Positions 9,771-19,628 of a stretch of 64,000 nt of DNA are shown piece by piece. The DNA lies in assembly GCF_000327385.1 (NCBI RefSeq), contig NW_008708943.1, positions 2,640,741 to 2,704,740 on the forward strand, written 5' to 3'. A program made the translations under genes and the position numbers. Position 1 is the first letter of the stretch, and every line of letters begins with the position of its first letter. Origin of the DNA: Lottia gigantea. Taxonomy: Eukaryota; Mollusca; Gastropoda; Lottiidae. Under the pieces are notes generated by a model that saw only the letters and a list, made by a program, of their open reading frames with translations, searched no databases and was not told where the DNA came from.

Positions 9771-10070
9771 ATGAACAAACTTTTTGCCGTCGTTCTTTGT
9801 TTGGCCTTCGCCTCCATGACCTTGGCTGGTAATCCCTTGATGATGGGTGGTTTAGGAATGATGAACCCCTATATGATGGGTATGGGAGGTTTAGGTATGA
9901 TGGGCATGATGAACCCCTACATGATGGGTATGGGAGGTTTAGGTATGATGGGAATGATGAACCCCTACATGATGGGTATGGGAGGTTTAGGTATGATGGG
10001 CGGTTATGGTATGATGGGCGGTCTTGGTATGATGGGTGGTCTTGGTATGATGACCGGATACAAGAAATAA
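9771..10070 (+). CDS. Secreted Met/Gly-rich repeat protein, copy D
   Basis: Predicted 99-residue protein with the standard signal peptide, three NPYMMGMGGLG repeats and the GYKK end. The acceptor CTTTTCCAG ends at 9762, 8 nt before the ATG, and the donor follows the stop by 1 nt (exon end 10071). The upstream in-frame extension from 9720 is intronic. Just past the donor, the 3' UTR intron holds a scrambled piece of the coding repeat (GATGAACCCCTAC, 10122-10134). It is divergent to copy C, about 1.5 kb between TATA boxes. Function unknown. Confidence 0.85.
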   Translation: MNKLFAVVLCLAFASMTLAGNPLMMGGLGMMNPYMMGMGGLGMMGMMNPYMMGMGGLGMMGMMNPYMMGMGGLGMMGGYGMMGGLGMMGGLGMMTGYKK

Positions 10071-10332
10071 GGTAAGCTGGTAACTTTTCGTAAAACAAAT
10101 AACGCTACGCCATATTTCGCTCTGATGAACCCCTACAGGTTTGATGAACCCTATTTGATGAACAAACATCACAGATACTAAAACATGTTTTCAAGCCTCC
10201 TGATGGGGGTAGACATCTTCTGCTTAAACATAGTTGATGAGGTGTTCTTAAAGATACTTGGTGTTTGTGAACGATTAAAATGTGAATTTTCACTTGAATC
10301 ATTTTTCATGATCTGTATTTGTATTTTTTCAG

Positions 10333-10440
10333 GTGTATACTTTCCATTGTGCAGTTATTTAATGTAACCTGTTGTATGGACTTATTTTGTTGCTATATAT
10401 GAATAAATTATCAAATAAAAACAATAGTCTATTAGTTATT
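10333..10440 (+). other. Terminal 3' UTR exon of copy D with poly(A) signals
   Basis: Acceptor TATTTTTTCAG ends at 10332. AATAAA occurs at 10402-10407 and 10414-10419. The first bases and the TTATTTAATGTAA stretch recall the terminal exon of copy C. Confidence 0.65.
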
Positions 10441-10650
10441 CTATCCTGAACAACAAGACGCGTTTCCCTACATGCTTCAACGACGAGGTTGAACCGGGTG
10501 ACACCTATAAGTAGGCACAAATGGCATTCCACCATTAGTTCTTTATATGTATAGAGCCAATGACTTTACAATTTATTACATCCAAAACCGTTGGGCTTCA
10601 CAAGTTCAGATACACAAAGTAGCAGTATACACGTTTCAGTGAATTGACTC

Positions 10651-12650
10651 TACGAACATTTCAGCGGACGAATTGGTCGAAGTGTTCTGTTTTCGATCTA
10701 CACCAGACGCGATAAAATCCCCAAAATGTCACATTCACCACTACAACCACAGACTTTATAAATTCCATAACAACAGTGTAAACGATCTGCTCTTCTCAGA
10801 CGCATTTTGATGGAACTATACACGAGACGTCCTAGAAACCCGGATGGAAACTAAAACATCTTCTCTGGCAGCCATCCTGTATCATTAAAATACAAGGACA
10901 GGACAAGGTGTCAAGACGCATGCGGACAAAATTGTTCTTGGTACGGATAGCATTAACTCAATTAAACTGTTCTTTAAGCTACTAATTTCTCGGAAATGTT
11001 CCGAGAAGAATTAATATTTGTAATGTAAACGAGGCTGTAAAGTCTGAATGAACCGTTTCCTATCTGAACTGAATTACAATTGATGGTATATCACTAGTGT
11101 TACACAAATATTCTAAATATCAGTCTTTGGACTTCCGGTTGCTTTCAGATTCTGTCAGTCGGAAGGTCAATCCTAAAAGCACTAAATTGACCTCATCAGA
11201 CACATGCTCATTTACCTCACACAAAGTTGAATTGATGATAAAAATCAGTTCGCAAAGTATTTCTACTGGATTGCAGACAAACTTGACACATGTTCTATAA
11301 CGGAAAAGTGAATCGAGTTGGTAAAGTTGTATTCTGCTGGAATAAACAATGTTTTAATCTTCTAAGCACAAAACAAAAACAATATGGATGGGTTTTTTAT
11401 TTATATTTGTCGATCAAATTAGTAAATCACTTGCTGCACCGCACCACTTAGTTACAGACTGTCCATATTTCAAGTTAAAAAACTGTGAATACATGTAAAT
11501 CTTATCTCTCTGTTATAGGTTCAATATTTACATGTGATAGTACTGTGAAGTCCTTAAGAGCTTGATTTCTAAATCAACTTCATCAAGATTACTTCGTTCA
11601 GATTACTTCCATACAGTAATAATGCTCGGTGTCGTCAAATCTTGGCGAATGTAGATCGTCTTTTCCATACTCTCTGCGATAGTCCTGCCATTATATAAAA
11701 GGATATACATGTACAGATTAAAAAAAACGAAAAAAAAAAACGAAATAGCATGTTAAAATGTGATACCATAGCAGTGATGCACGAGTGATCCATCTCAAGC
11801 ATTCTAATATGTCACTGATATCTTGATTTTTGTACAAAAAATGCATGTTTGCACAATCGATCCATCTGATCACATTTGTATCCTAAATACAAAAAGCAAC
11901 CGAATAAAACATTTTAGAGCCTCGACAATGAACCTACGCATTCGGTTGAACCTAGAACCAATAGGTCTAAACAGACAAGAAACATCTCACTATTTCAGGT
12001 CCATATTTGTTCATATTGACAGCGTTTAGAGCCCAAAGGCAATTTGTGGACTATCTGATTATTTATGCTACAAATTGTTAGGAGTTCTATCTATTTCTAT
12101 CACGATCTTGTCATAGTTTTAATTCGAAGTCAAATTTAGAAGTGTATCGAAAGCGCGATGAAGCACTGACTGTCCTGATTTGTCCTCTTTGACAATACCT
12201 ATCAGATAATCTCCGTTTATGAGAATATGTCAAAAATTGTGACAATCTGATTAACATGCAGCTGTTTCTTTTCTTGGTTTTATTGCAGGTTTCTATACTA
12301 GTCATCCATGAACTGGGGTGATTCTTCATTTAACTTTGTTCTGTTGAATCCAGACCTTAAAGCAAGAAACTGTGTCACAATTTATACTAACCAAGCAAAA
12401 CACACAGTTAAATATGGACTAACAATACAAGATAATATTTAACAATGAATACCCCAGAAAGGAAAATATTGAAATAAAGCAATGGACTGATTGAATATTA
12501 AGTGTTCTGCATAACAATTTCGTTAGATCATGGATGGCACATCCAGATTAGCATCTAAAACGGATTGACATTCAAAGAAACCTCCTCGTTATTCCATCTG
12601 GTATTTTTGGGGTTATAATAAACATAAGTTAATCTATTGGGTAAAATATT
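10651..12650. other. Intergenic between D and E, nothing firm
   Basis: A perfect 9-bp hairpin (TTCTCGGAA, ATG loop, TTCCGAGAA) lies at 10987-11007. Three open frames of 60-75 codons (11097, 11823, minus 12111) show no recognisable family or splice support. Confidence 0.45.
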
Positions 12651-12656
12651 TTTTTC

Positions 12657-12901
12657 AGGAAGTTTTAAAGATTACCTGTAACTCGGTAATACTTTGAAGT
12701 TATTATGATTAATAACTGATGTAATATTATACGATAATGAGGAAGATTATTTAATAATTATCAATTTGAATTGAATATTATCAAATTGTGATGTCGTAAC
12801 AGAGTTTAAAGAGTATAAATATGGTGTGTTAATGAAGGTAGAGTATCACAATTCTTACAACCTTCTAACTACCAACACTACAGCTTCTTCAGCTATACCT
12901 C
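12657..12901 (+). promoter_or_regulatory. Promoter and non-coding exon 1 of copy E
   Basis: GGAAGTTTTAA, then AATGAGGAAGATTATTTAATAATTATC, TATAAATA at 12814-12821, start expected near 12844, donor CTC|GTAAGT with exon end at 12901. The homeodomain-type AT motif is altered compared with B and D. Confidence 0.75.
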
Positions 12902-13033
12902 GTAAGTAATTTTTTTTTTCTTCAAGATTTGAATATTTTACATCGAAAATGCAAGGCATTTAATGAAAGACCTTTTTAGATTCACAATTGTTTTTAAGTT
13001 TTCAGTTTTTTTTTTTAATTCCAGATTCTAAAA

Positions 13034-13324
13034 ATGAACAAACTATTTGCCGTCGTTCTCTGTTTGGCTTTCGCCTCCATGACCTTGGGTGGTAACCCCT
13101 TGATGATGGGTGGTTTAGGAATGATGAACCCCTACATGATGGGTATGGGCGGTTTAGGTATGATGAATCCCTACATGATGGGTATGGGAGGTTTAGGTAT
13201 GATGGGAATGATGAACCCCTACATGATGGGTATGGGAGGTTTAGGTATGATGGGCGGTTACGGTATGATGGGCGGTCTTGGTATGATGGGTGGACTCGGT
13301 ATGATGACCGGATACAAGAAATAA
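13034..13324 (+). CDS. Secreted Met/Gly-rich repeat protein, copy E (short form)
   Basis: Predicted 96-residue protein, three residues shorter than the others: the first repeat junction reads GLGMMNPY and so lacks one Met-Gly-Met step. The signal peptide ends MTLGG instead of MTLAG, which may shift or weaken the cut site. The acceptor AATTCCAG ends at 13024. The donor ATG|GTAAGT begins 4 nt after the stop (exon end 13328), slightly further than in copies A-D. It is the only complete copy without a divergent partner in the window. Function unknown. Confidence 0.85.
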   Translation: MNKLFAVVLCLAFASMTLGGNPLMMGGLGMMNPYMMGMGGLGMMNPYMMGMGGLGMMGMMNPYMMGMGGLGMMGGYGMMGGLGMMGGLGMMTGYKK

Positions 13325-13651
13325 AATGGTAAGTTGACATTCTTCTCTTTATAGAAATGAAATATAACATGATAAAGGGACATTGCATGGTATGGTTGGT
13401 GGCAATAACCAAGAACAATAGAACAGGTTACATATTATTACTATAGCTGTCTTACTCTTGTCTTTAACGGATATGTGGATGATGCTTACGCAGCATTATC
13501 CTGCTAATACAACGGAATAATCATGTTCCTTAAGCACCGGTAGCATTATTTGTTACAGCATTTCTGCTTCCCTTTATCCCACCCTTAAAAGACAAGAAAA
13601 TGCATGACATAAAATATATTGATTTTAATCCTATAAAATTATGTTTTTCAG

Positions 13652-13740
13652 GTTGATATAGCTGATATTGCACAGTTAATTATCATAGACTATTGTATTG
13701 AATAAATGAATAAATTATCGAAATAAAAGTACACTTTTGA
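13652..13740 (+). other. Terminal 3' UTR exon of copy E with poly(A) signals
   Basis: Acceptor TGTTTTTCAG, then GTTGATATAGCTGATATTGC as in C and copy 0. AATAAA at 13701-13706 and 13709-13714. Confidence 0.65.
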
Positions 13741-13948
13741 TGGCTTACCATTGGCAGATTAAGACAGAATTTCCTGGCCCAAAGCTCCCCTTTGATCTTC
13801 CTCTGTTGAAGTATTCTCGAAGTATACTTTCATTTTAGGCTTCATGGTTATCTGCACATTGGAGGGTTTAACGATAACTAATATGGCCTATCTGGACCAC
13901 ATTAGCGAGTAAGCACGAGTAAGCGTTTAGTTGTTAGATTCGCTAATA

Positions 13949-14052
13949 ATATCGAACACGTGCATTCTATAATTTGATAACAGTTTACAAGTAATTATTA
14001 ATACAAAATAATCTGACTCGTGCTGGAGAAGAATGCACGTGCTTTTTGATAT
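13949..14052. repeat. Imperfect inverted repeat with CACGTG in both arms
   Basis: ATATCGAACACGTGCATTCT (13949-13968) is mirrored by AGAATGCACGTGCTTTTTGATAT (14030-14052). It could be a small foldback or MITE-like element. No target duplication was resolved by eye. Confidence 0.4.
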
Positions 14053-17000
14053 TGATAAATATTCTATATATATATTATTATTGGTAATTAAAGGTGATAG
14101 AGAACTTTACACGTGCGTTACTGATAATTATTAAACAATATATTCTCTACCGACATCTTAATAATTAGTGTAAAACATGAAATTGGATCTGTCCACCACT
14201 AATGGTCAGTACTCATCAATTATCTGTAATTAATGACACAGGAGTTATCGTTCTTGGCCAGATGGCGCTCAACTTTTATCAAATGACTTTTCTCGAATCT
14301 CAGCATGACCTTTCTATTGAATAAAGAGCAGCTTCAGAACAATCCTCCAATTTTTGAAGTACGGAGAATTAATAATGTACTGGTAATTGTCTGTATATGA
14401 CATTATAGTCAGAAACTTGATGATCTAGAGAAAATATGATTCAATATGACGTAGATACCAACATTTACGGCATCGTGCACTCAGCAGAGACTAATAATGT
14501 TGAAATTTAATGGGGTTTCTTCTTTCGAGTCTATTCCTCATAATTTCTTATCAGATTTTCATCATGCATAATAGACACATAACTTTTCTAGGCTATTAAA
14601 CCGTTTTGAATGAAACATCTCCATTCATCCGACTCCAATTCCACTACTTAAAAATAAAAATGTTCTGAACATGGTTGTGAAAATATTCCCATGCTCTATG
14701 TCGCCTTAAGATAAAACAATCATTCAAGCCGAGAGGTAGCATCATGCATAATTATCCAAACCATATAACCATGTAACATAAAAAAAAAACTCTTCTTGAT
14801 AAAAAAAGAAAATGATTACATGACCTAAGATCAAATTTAATTTCTACTCAATTACCATCAGACAACCGTCGTCTAGAAGTAACGGTGACGAAATGTCTGC
14901 TAATTGATGTCTAAAAACTTTAATTTCACAATTTCTGCCGTATTAGATAAATTGATATTGTTGATGTGCATTGCTGGAAGCGACATGAAGACGTTGATGA
15001 GTTTTGTTAATGACATAAGAGACCTTATCATCTCTAGTCTAGATCAACTAGCAAATTTTTCCACTGTTTGTTAATTTGATTACTTGATAAAAGAGACTAC
15101 GCTGCCAATTGCTCTGTTTGTTATCATTTTTAATTTATCTGCTACATTAAAAAATTAATCTAAAAACACTCCAACAGTTAACGAAGATATTTATCAAGTC
15201 ATTTCCTTCAAGGAATATCAGATATCAAAGCAGATAAATTAATTTGTCACAAAAACATAAACAATGACGTTAGAAAAATTACATTTGCCACTTTGAGACA
15301 TTGGTTAAGTTCGTTTCATGTAAAAAATGGGCGAAGTTCGGTCCCTCTGGTGTGATTGACCAAACCAAGATGGCGAGTTGATGTTAAGCAATGATTAATC
15401 AGTGGAATTGGAGAGTCTCTGTGGTCATCTCGTCGAAACAAACCTCGAAACAATTCAATCAGTCAAAATCTCAGAGTGAGAAAAAATGCATTTATTTTGC
15501 AAGTTTCTGAAAGGCCATCAATCAGTAACTTTGTTCATTTATTGCTCACAATGTGCATTGTTTTCCAGAAAGGCAAGAAAAGGTTGTCAGTTCGGAAAAC
15601 GACGTGTATATTTTTCCTTATAAGTCCATTCGATGGTTATTGTTTAATGGCTCTGGTTATAGCACTACTAAGAGGACATACCCAGAAACAACCCAAAGTA
15701 TACAGGATTCATGCTTCATGAGTCCTTTTCTACCCAGTGTACCCAGTTGATATCATCATCAAAGTATTTTCCTATTAATTTATGGCATTGAATATACACT
15801 TCTAAAATTGGTATGCAATCAATTTCATGTACATGTATATAATAAATTCCATATTGTTCAGTATTGTTCAATGGTAGGCCATAGAGAAAGGATAGACTGA
15901 AACATAAATATGAAGGTAGTTATTTTCTTTTACCTTTCATCTATCAATATACGTTATAAGAAGCCAGTAGGGAATTGTGATGCAGTGTGCTTTTATCACT
16001 TGCAGTTGTTAATGTTATAGAAATAGATATTTACATTGTTTCAATGATTATACTATAGAAATACAGCTGATGTCATCTCATTGGAATCTCAGTTCAACAA
16101 TATGACGTTCAGCCCAAGAATACTTTCAGTTGTTACTGCAAGGCACGAACCAAATTGTATGTGTCACCAAAATAACACGCCATGGGTTATTGATGGTATC
16201 AATATCATTACCTATACGGATAATGCAAATAGACATAGAATATATTCTGATTGATTTAAGTTGACTGTTCAGTTGAATCTTTATATAAGCTTGGTAATAA
16301 CTGTACTTTGTAACACAGATAATGCATGACTAATCATAAATAAATTTCTTTCTAACGTGTTGATATAATTAAAATAATGACCAAACCAATTGTTTTTGTG
16401 TAGACCTTTTATTGTACAGATTTTGAATAAAAAAAAAAAATACCAACAGCTGAAATTCAGCTCTTTCAGCTGGAGTAGCAATAAAGACTACCATGAAAAA
16501 CGGACCAAGACTAAAGACAGAGCTTTTGATCTATAAAATACGAAATCTTCCGAGTTCCTTTTCAAAACTAATTAAAGTACACAAAAGGCAAAAATATATT
16601 TGTGCATATGACGCAAGAAAAATTCTTCATTAAATTGACATTCCTGAAAGATTGTTAAAAAATAGGCCACATTCCAGATTACACACGCTTTAATTTCCTA
16701 CAATGGTAGCTCAATTTAAACTCTTATCCTCCGGGGCTTGTAAATTATGTAACAGTATCAGAATAAAAGAAAAAAATCATTACTTTCGGTTCAAGTTTAC
16801 TATTACTTTATAGCCGACGTCTGCCATCGATCAGTTTTGGCGCGAATTTGTTCCATCTGACTTGATTCTATTAGAATGTGTTGTCAAGGAGTCGCGCGCT
16901 CAATTGAGTGTTGCTAGACCTTATCAGTAACATTCTCATTATATCTCGATTAACCAGATTCAAAAAGATAAAATGATACGAGCACGGTTCAACAGCATTC

Positions 17001-19500
17001 ACAGTCTGGTGATTAAGGATTTTCATAGGCCTCTTATCAGAGTCTTTGATTAAGGTTCTCTGTAACTAATTGAAATGAAAACAAAAACGTACACTTTGAT
17101 CAAAGCAAAAACAGTGTTCAACTAAAAAGGAAGCACTACAAAGGTTATTTTGGACATATACTCGAAAGGTGAATTTAAATGTAGTTTAACATCTTAGTTT
17201 TCCGCTTTCCTCATATAAGTACGGTCTAGAATAGGGCCTAAGGCTTATTTTGTCAGAAGACTTGCAATAGCTTTTCTTTTCGTGTGATTTTTAACGACCA
17301 AAGTCATAGTCCGCTTTAATTGTCACATCAGAACCACTTTTTCTTCGGAAAATGAACAAGATAACAGCATTAAATTAAAAAAAACTAGGCATAGCAGAGA
17401 CACGGAATACAAATTTTACAAGTTTCCCATACTGGGGCAGACATAAAATGTAGCAATGTTACAGATAAGATAAGGCATGGTGATTTGCCAGGTAAATAGT
17501 CTATTTTGTGCCAATTCACTGTGTAATAATACAACAAATATAGATATAAAGGTGTACAGTAATAATAAGAACTGTCAAAATCATAATCTATCATGTTATT
17601 TATAGTGTTTTATCAGTTTCACAACAGGTGGATATGAAACCTATTTGATATATGTGGCAAAGTTCTTTTACCTGTAACATAGAAGATACTCGAGAATCAG
17701 CCCTCTGTTGCATGGACTTGGTCAGCGTAAATTATTGTTAATATTTCTAAATCATAATATTTTGACAATCAAAATCCTGATAATCATTCAGAGCTAACTT
17801 CATATTCAGTAATAACATTCTCTTCGTATAAAGGAAGGCCTTACAGTTTACTATCAAAGTATTAACAATTTTATTTCCTGCATATATCTTTACGAGCAGA
17901 AGATCCAAAGGATGTAAATTCATGCAATATGCTCAGAAATTGGACTTGAGTTTCCGAACTCTCAGCAGTATAAGCCAGTGGTTTGTTTTTCGGACTATTA
18001 AACCATCTGGTATTAACAGCTGATGACCCAGTTTAATTTTTTAATAATATTGGTTGTTTATCTTGTTATTACGTCTACTGAGTTAAAACTTAATCTGTAT
18101 TACAGCTGGTCGTATTCTTCAAGAAATTGTTTCTTGTAATGTTAGCATATTTTTGTCCTGTGTATCGTTTAATGAAAGTGTGTGAATAGCAAGCACTGTT
18201 ACCATTGGAACGTTATTTGAATTATTACCATCAAGCGTGTATTAACCTTCAACGACACATGTTCCCTAACCAACAGAAACTTTTTAAATTTAGCATTACA
18301 CAACCCATGCTACAGGTGTTTCACTTCAGATTAACGACAAAACCAAGTAAATGACATTATTCCAACTCTTTTAATGACTGTTAAAGCCTGTCTTCAAAAT
18401 AAAACTTCCTAACAACCGAGGTTAAAAGGATCCCTTATTGATTCCTGGTCAAACCTCTTGGCATTGGTCTTTCCCGATTATCCGTACCCATTTACAGCTG
18501 GGTCAACTGAACGGTTGTGCTGCAACCTGTCCATAAAATGAAACCTAAACTTCTTGTTTGGTATACTGAAACTGTTTGTATTATGGAGGTCGTCTTTTAA
18601 TAGTAACCTCTGCTACAATTTTAGCTGGTTGTCAGGAATGGTCAGCAATTTTGATAAGAACACAGTAGATCGAACATTAACCTTGACACAAATCTCTTCT
18701 CTAACATTATTTATTTTGTGGTAAATCTTTCTAATATCTGCGGATAACGATCTCTAGGCACCCGGTTTCAAGTACCTGTCGTTATGATTCATCTGACTTA
18801 TAACAACAGTCAATCACCAGAGCACTTGAGTTTAGATTAAAGTCTACTAGAAATTTAAAATCTGATAAGGTACCTACATGGTTTTTATGATGTTTAGATA
18901 AAGAGAAGATCTACTTTTTATATTTAAAGTTATTTTACTTCAAACAAAAAGTGTCTTTCAAGACAAAGTGTGCTTGCTTTTAAACAATTAAATAAGTAGA
19001 AAATGATATCATATCATCAGAGATTATTCGTTTGGTCTCGCGATTGAAAATAAGACACAAAGAAAATTTGCTTCTCTTTAATGTTTATCATGAGCTCATT
19101 ACCGATGCCAATATAATGATTCGCACTATCTTCAATTATTTCTGTATCCATCACATAGTTGCAGAATATACCATTATGCATTTGACGGGAACCATAAAAA
19201 TATCACTATGCGAGCAAGAACTGGTACTTTTCCGTAATGGAATTTTTGGGACCTTTTATCATATATACTACACCTACTTATTAAACTTATACCCATTTGA
19301 ATTCGAATTACCAATGTTGATTCTCCGGAGAAGATGTCTAGGTGACAACCCAGTCTAAAAATGGCATTCGGTAATTCTTTCTTCACTATACCCCTACTCG
19401 CCTCGGCACTGATCCTACTGAGTTCTATATGATATTGAACACGACCATGTATCTTTAACCACCTAGTTCCAATGTTATGACTGTTAGAATTGTTGATATG
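14053..19500. other. Long non-coding stretch, nothing firm
   Basis: AT-rich sequence with scattered open frames under 115 codons, none with a motif that I recognise. I see no minisatellite or clear transposon here. Confidence 0.4.
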
Positions 19501-19503
19501 ACT

Positions 19504-19628
19504 CACCTGTAATTATGTAAGAAAACAGGTAAGGAGAGGTGAAGAGAGACTGTGAGAACGTGGGGTGGGGATCATTTCACCTGTCAGGTAAACATTACCC
19601 AGATAACACACCTGGTATAATTTACCTG
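19504..19628. promoter_or_regulatory. Cluster of six CAGGTA/CAGGTG boxes
   Basis: CACCTG at 19504, 19578 and 19609; CAGGTA at 19526 and 19585; TACCTG at 19623 (start positions). All are the same E2-box type on one strand or the other, the sequence bound by ZEB and Snail family repressors. Six in 125 bp of AT-rich DNA is dense. No promoter next to it is known. Confidence 0.3.

Larger units (their letters stand above)
6570..10650. repeat. Duplicated block 2 holding the divergent pair C/D
   Basis: Second copy of the arrangement described for 1770-5240. It is longer mainly because the 30-bp minisatellite in the C/D spacer has expanded to about 31 units and the 3' UTR of copy C has gained a 17-bp repeat. 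Confidence 0.65.

Noticed and set aside
4171-13418. Antisense open frames of 110-138 codons over the Met/Gly coding exons of copies B, D and E
   Set aside because: They are shadows of a stop-free repeat on the other strand. They cross splice sites and lack their own start or signal context.
18470-18535. Segment with GTACCCATTTACAGCTGGGT, reminiscent of a motif in invertebrate dispersed repeats
   Set aside because: The resemblance is from memory and short, and no element boundaries could be set.
19174-19506. 110-codon minus-strand open frame
   Set aside because: No recognisable motif, and the overlapping plus-strand frame is about as long. Chance is the simplest reading.
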